From: Melanocharis versteri
Taxonomy: Eukaryota > Chordata > Aves > Passeriformes > Melanocharitidae
Reading direction: 5' to 3'
Assembly (NCBI GenBank): GCA_013397845.1
Contig: VZTG01001534.1
Span: forward strand, 326,451 to 390,450
DNA length: 64,000 nt
Of this stretch, positions 59,171 to 64,000 are shown in pieces. The translations under genes were made by a program, and so were the position numbers. The notes under the pieces were generated by a model, which was given only the letters and a program-made list of their open reading frames with translations, ran no database searches and had not been told where the DNA came from. Each line of letters begins with the position of its first letter. Position 1 is the first letter of the stretch.

Positions 59171-59580
59171 AAATGAAGACAGGCTGGGAGAGCTGGGGGT
59201 GTTCAGCCTGGAGAAGAGAAGGCTCCAGGGAGAGCTCAGAGCCCCTTCCAGGACCTAAAGGGGCTCCAGGAGAGCTGGAGAGGGACTGGGGACAAGGGAT
59301 GGAGGGACAGGACCCAGGGAATGGCTTCCCACTGCCAGAGGGCAGGGATGGATGGGAGATTGGGAAGGAATTGTTCCCTGGGAGGGTGGGCACGCCCTGG
59401 CACAGGTGCCCAGAGCAGCTGTGGCTGCCCCTGGATCCCTGGCAGTGCCCAAGGCCAGGCTGGACACTGGGGCTGGGAGCAGCCTGGGACAGTGGAAGGT
59501 GTCCCTGCCATGGCAGGGGGTGGGATGGGATGGGCTTTGAGGTCCCTCCCAGCCCAAACCAGCCTGGGATTCTGTGAAAT
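59171..59580 (+). mobile_element. CR1 LINE 3' end, right arm of an inverted pair
   Basis: A + strand CR1 3' end from gaagacaggctgggagagct through the usual blocks to cagcctgggattctgtgaaat, with the terminal ATTCTGTG motif intact. Antisense to CTNNA1. Its last 250 bases are close to a perfect inverted copy of 57886-58142. Confidence 0.95.
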
Positions 59581-62500
59581 CGCACTTCTCTCCCATCTCA
59601 GTTTGCTCATCACTCAGAACATGCTGCCTTCTGATCTGACTAAAGGCTTCCAACTCGGTGCCTATTATTAGCTGCTTAAACCAGTTTTTGGTGATTCAGA
59701 CAACTGTTCATGGCAGTGGAACTGTAATTGTCAGTACACTGTGCTCTTCACAAAGACGACAAAACAGTGTCAGTAACGAGCTCCACACAGATTCCAGGCA
59801 CCTCCCTGATGACATGACATGACTAATAATCCAATATTGCTAATGACTAAGATGATGAAAATCCAGACATGCATCAAGGCTTTTAGTTAAATATCAAGAA
59901 TTAAAACGTTTATGCCACATCTATAAAAAACTTTACCCAAAAAGCCACTTAAAAATGCTGTTGGAATTAAGACTTAAATATCTGGAAAATAAAAGGACTC
60001 TATTGCTTTTCAGCTACCTCTGAAGACATCATGTCAACACCACCTAAACCCAACTGTTCTCACACTTCTTGACCTCTTTTACACATTTCCCTTTCCGCAA
60101 AAGCTTCCATTTCCAAAGGAAAAAGGAACAGAGCAAACACACGGCAGTTTCTAGCGGAATGAAAGCACATGAATATTTTCCAAACCCTAAACTCATTTGC
60201 CTCCAAATTCTACTCCCTCCCCACATGCCTTGGCCCAGGTGTGCACAGAGCAAGCCCCTCCCAGTCCCACAGCAAGGTGACTGTCCCTGGGGTCGAGGGG
60301 TGGCAGAAATGCCTCTCCTCCACAGAGCAGCAGCAAACCAAGAGGATTTCCAAAGAGAGAAATTGTCTCCAGCCAGCCCAATCACTGCCCAGATTTGTGA
60401 GGGTTCAATCCCTTTATCTCTCCCATCAGTTCCACTGCTTCCTCACGTGCACTTACAATGAAATCTGGACAGAAAGATTACCCTGAAGTCTCTTATTCCT
60501 CTTCCAACATGATTTTTAAACTCTACCAGCATCCTACAGACCCCTTCATACATTATTTGGTGTAGCATTAGAAGATTGGCCTCAAAAAATAACCTTACAA
60601 GAACAGAAGTTATCCTATTAAAAGGTCACTTGCCTTTACTTATGTATGATGTATTAAATTTGTATATCCAGTTTTGTTGAAAAATGTAGGAACATTTTTC
60701 TGCTGAGGCTTTCCTGCTTTCCTGATTATGAATGTAAGGAAAGCATGTTCTACAAGAAGAATTTAATTTATTTATGAATTAGTTGACTAATAAAATGAAC
60801 TTACAAGGAAAGTGCATCGGCTGTTGAAGAGTGTCAGACTTTAGAGGGCACATTAGAGTTACACTGGTCATTTATTGAAAACATTAGTTTTAAATTGCTG
60901 CTGAGGCTATCTATAGACAAATTACAGAAAACGTGCCTGTGCTTTGGAAGAGACATTTTGCTCATTTTGGTCTCCATTTTAAATGGGAAATAACTCTGTC
61001 TCTCTTCTCCAGACCACAGTGCAAGGACATTTCCCTTGTAATACAAAATTACTTAAAAATAAAAGCAATAAAAGGCAAACCTGAGTTGGCAGATTTTTTC
61101 CCCTCTGTAAATGAGAGTACTGGAAAAATAGGTGCTGAGGTTCCCCCGTAATGACCCTAGTCTGGAAAATGCTGGGTTTTGAGATTTAATAAAATGCAGA
61201 AAAACACTCCAGGTCAATATCTGAGCTGGGTGCCAAGTGCTTGTCTTGTTCCCCAGAACTCATCCCCGCCTGGCAGCAGTGACTGATCCTCAGCACCCCT
61301 GTGCTGGCAGGCAGGAGAGGAGAGCACTGAAAGGACGAGCAAAGCCACCTCCAGAGAGGTTTGGGAAACTCTGGGGGAGCTCTGGAAATCGGGTGGCTGA
61401 TAGACACAAAGGATAATCTTGTCAGAGCAGATTAACTTCTGGGTCTGCTGGACTCTTCCATTCCATGCTTTGTTCGCAATAAATGGTCCCTGGCCATGCC
61501 CAGGTAAGTGACACCTGAACAGGGCACAGCCAAGCCTCATCTTTCCAAAACCTTCGCCGTGCCTCCAGTCCAAAACTCAGTTTTTATTTTAAATCCAAGC
61601 TATGTTTTATCCACTTCACGTTTTTAAAAAGCTTTTCACATGTAAAAAACCTGCAGCTGTTAAGACTCTCCGAAGAACATACAGGCTGCAAGTCTGAGCA
61701 AATCAGGATAATTGCAAGAAAAACGTAGCAAGTGTGCAAGGCTTCAGGCTTTGGGAGAGGGGTATTTTTAGATTTTAGGCTGAAGAATGACTCCAGGACT
61801 TCGGGCTAGACAGCGAGGGCAACAGAAGGGGGAAATGTCAGAGCACGAGGCTACAGAAAGCTTATGGAGCTGCAAGTGCCCAAATGTGATTCTTTCCAAG
61901 CAAATAAATTTGCCGTCTGCATCTGTTCATGGGTTTCACTGAAAATGAGAAAATCATCACTCCATATGCAAGATGCAACCCAGTGCATTAAAAAAAGGCA
62001 CAGAGCAGTCTTTTCAGATAAATTAAAGCAATTAGAAAAAAAAAAAATCAATGCTTATGAAACACCATTGAGAGCTTTTGCCTCCTTGGTCTTACCAATA
62101 TTTCACTAGGTAAGAAGACTTATAAATAAAATTTAAGCTGAGAAAAACATTTGACACAGAGGTAGTGGGTTCCAGAGGAAGAGGAGATTATTTGTTCTTT
62201 TTATGGAATTAGGAAATCCAAAAATATTCTCCAAAATATTCTTCAGCAAGCAAACTGGAGGATTTTAACCTGGACTCTGTCCTTATTTACCTTTTACTTC
62301 CTAATTCCTTAACATCTGAAAAACTTTTCCATTAAAACTCCACGGAGTTACACAGTGTCACAGCGTAAACGGCGACAAATTGACAAGCTAATTTTTGCTT
62401 TTCTAAAGCGTTCAACAGCCTAGCAAAGGTTTCTGCTCAGCACGGCTGGCGTTTTCCCTCTGCAGGAGCAGCCGGCGCGTCCCCGGGGAGCGGCACAAAG

Positions 62501-64000
62501 GCAGCTCAGCACGAGCACTGCTCAGAGCCTGGCAGGACAGAGAGCCAGCGTGGTGCTCAGTGCCATCGCCGGGGACGGGCACCACGCTGCAGGACAGCCC
62601 CGGCCCTCCTGGGGAGCCAAGGATGCCAGGCTGTCCTTCCTCAAGAGCAGAGCCAGCTCGGAGAGCCAAGGCTACCTCACCCAGTGGGAAAAAACATCGG
62701 GATGGAGCAAGCAGTTCACAGCCTGGAAATTGGGAAGACTTCCACAGTCTACAAGTGAATTTAACTTTTTGTTATGCTGGTTCCCCAAGCGCCGTCCTTT
62801 CTGTTATTCTTGTGTGTTACATTGAAATTGGCTTCTCAATTCCTGAATTAAACTCCTTTAACCAAATCCAGCCAGAGTTAATGGTCTGTTAGCACAGAGC
62901 AATTTTGAAAGCTATCTTTGAAACGTATTATTCAACTGAGACAAGGCTCATTCTACTCTTTTACTGTTACTCAGCTTTCAAAAGGCAGGATAAAAGGGTT
63001 AGGATTTTACTACGTGGGAAACAAATTAGATGGGAGCCCTTTGGGATGCACTTGGTACGGGTCCTCCAGAAGACACAGACCCAGCAGGCAAATCAGCTTT
63101 TTGTGGTTATTGCACCTTTTGGTCAGATTTGGCTGCCTGGACGTTAGGAACCACAAAAGCAGAGAGTGCTGTGCTGCCAAGAAGGGAACATTTCAAAACG
63201 AAATTACCCAAATCATGTGCTTGCATCTCTTTATGGGCACTTGGAGGGCCCATAAACAGCCCTGCACTGCAGGAGAAGAACTCCCTGTGCTAGCCCAGGG
63301 CAGACCCAGCACTGCCACTGCTCCTGTCCAGCCAACACCTGCAACAGCTCAGCGTGAAAAATGAAATAAAATCAACCTCTCTCATTGAATCTCTCTCAGA
63401 GGCTGGTTCACTGACTCCGGCAGCTCACAGACACTGGGGTTTAACCCAAGGTGCAAACCCTCTCACCAATCCAGCGGGATGTGCTGAGCTCCCCAGGCAG
63501 AGCAGGATCTCCTGCACGTTTCCTCTCCTCGTTCAGCACCAAAAGGAAGGAAGGAGCTGCTCCCCTCTCCATGCAAACCACAGGAGCCTGTCAGCCAGGG
63601 CACGATGCAGCACGGCTCTGTGCTGCAGCTCTTCTGGCACATTGCATGTCCTGAGCTGCTCAGCAGCACTTGTGAGGGCAGTTCTGAGAAGCTCCCTGCA
63701 CACTCGTCTCTCCTGAAAGCAGGTGGAAGCCATCACTGCCCATCCCACCGGGCAAAACATCTTCTGCTCTGCTCTTTTGTTGTTTCTCCTGAGTTTCCTG
63801 CCCAAGAGCAGAACCATGAGGGAACTGGCAAACATCTTTCTCCATTCTGGCAGAGAAACAAGACATTTCAAGTGCAAGCCACCCCGACCCTTCTCCCTGC
63901 ACATGAATCTGACATCTCATCCCACTCCAGTGGCTCTCTGCCCCTCGGGACAAGGGCACTGCAGGAGCACTATTCCCTTCTGTCCAAGCTAAGTGTATAT

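Larger units (their letters stand above)
50609..64000 (-). other. CTNNA1: CTNNA1 intron (continues beyond the window)
   Basis: At least 13.4 kb of intron. It holds CR1 fragments at 50817-51480 (-), 54945-55464 (+), 55985-56058 (+), 57886-58190 (-) and 59171-59580 (+); everything else appears unique and AT-rich, with a GC-rich patch at about 62440-62680. In mammals the LRRTM2 gene is nested in a more 5' CTNNA1 intron; no LRRTM2-like frame is present here. Confidence 0.88.

Noticed and set aside
50609..64000. A nested LRRTM2 gene
   Set aside because: LRRTM2 should give a leucine-rich-repeat frame of about 500 codons; none exists in the window. In mammals it sits in a more 5' CTNNA1 intron.

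Overview
This is vertebrate genomic DNA, almost certainly from a bird. It holds the ends of two multi-exon genes with GT-AG introns, canonical AATAAA signals, and several CR1 LINE 3' ends of the avian type (two with the terminal ATTCTGTG-like motif). In mammals CTNNA1 and SIL1 are also convergent neighbours (human 5q31). From memory, the chicken counterpart is on chromosome 13. The species cannot be fixed from the sequence alone.

Layout. Positions 1 to about 14025 hold the 3' part of SIL1 on the + strand: a long intron (1-9622) that begins with a 48-bp minisatellite, then the last three coding exons (9623-9719, 11708-11872, 13572-13922), a short 3'UTR and poly(A) signals. Positions 14.0-18.45 kb are the tail-to-tail intergenic spacer, with a CpG-rich block and AT-rich non-coding blocks that may be regulatory. 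Positions 18455-64000 hold the 3' half of CTNNA1 (alpha-E-catenin) on the - strand. Its last nine coding exons lie between 19259 and 50608. They encode the C-terminal 474 residues, which correspond to human residues 433-906 if the length is the usual 906: the end of the middle (M) domain, the phospho-linker and the whole F-actin-binding domain. The beta-catenin-binding N-terminus and the vinculin-binding site lie beyond the window. Positions 50609-64000 are intron.

All exon joins were checked by hand for splice dinucleotides and reading phase. The nine CTNNA1 exons sum to 475 codons including the stop. The resulting residue numbering puts known landmarks where they belong: S641 in the linker, A671 at the start of the actin-binding domain, and L785, I792 and V796 on the actin-contact helix.

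The two genes have unrelated roles. SIL1 is an ER nucleotide exchange factor for BiP, and alpha-catenin links cadherin-catenin complexes to actin. Nothing suggests they work together. Repeats are CR1 fragments (seven recognised), five minisatellite or short tandem arrays, and simple repeats. Three isolated N bases all fall inside repeats. No complete additional protein-coding gene, tRNA, rRNA, CRISPR array or viral gene was recognised. The most notable non-coding features are a CR1 inverted pair likely to form a long intronic hairpin, a tandem array whose every unit mimics a 3' splice site on the CTNNA1 sense strand, and a perfect 14-bp AP-1 palindrome overlapping an antioxidant-response-type core in the SIL1 intron.
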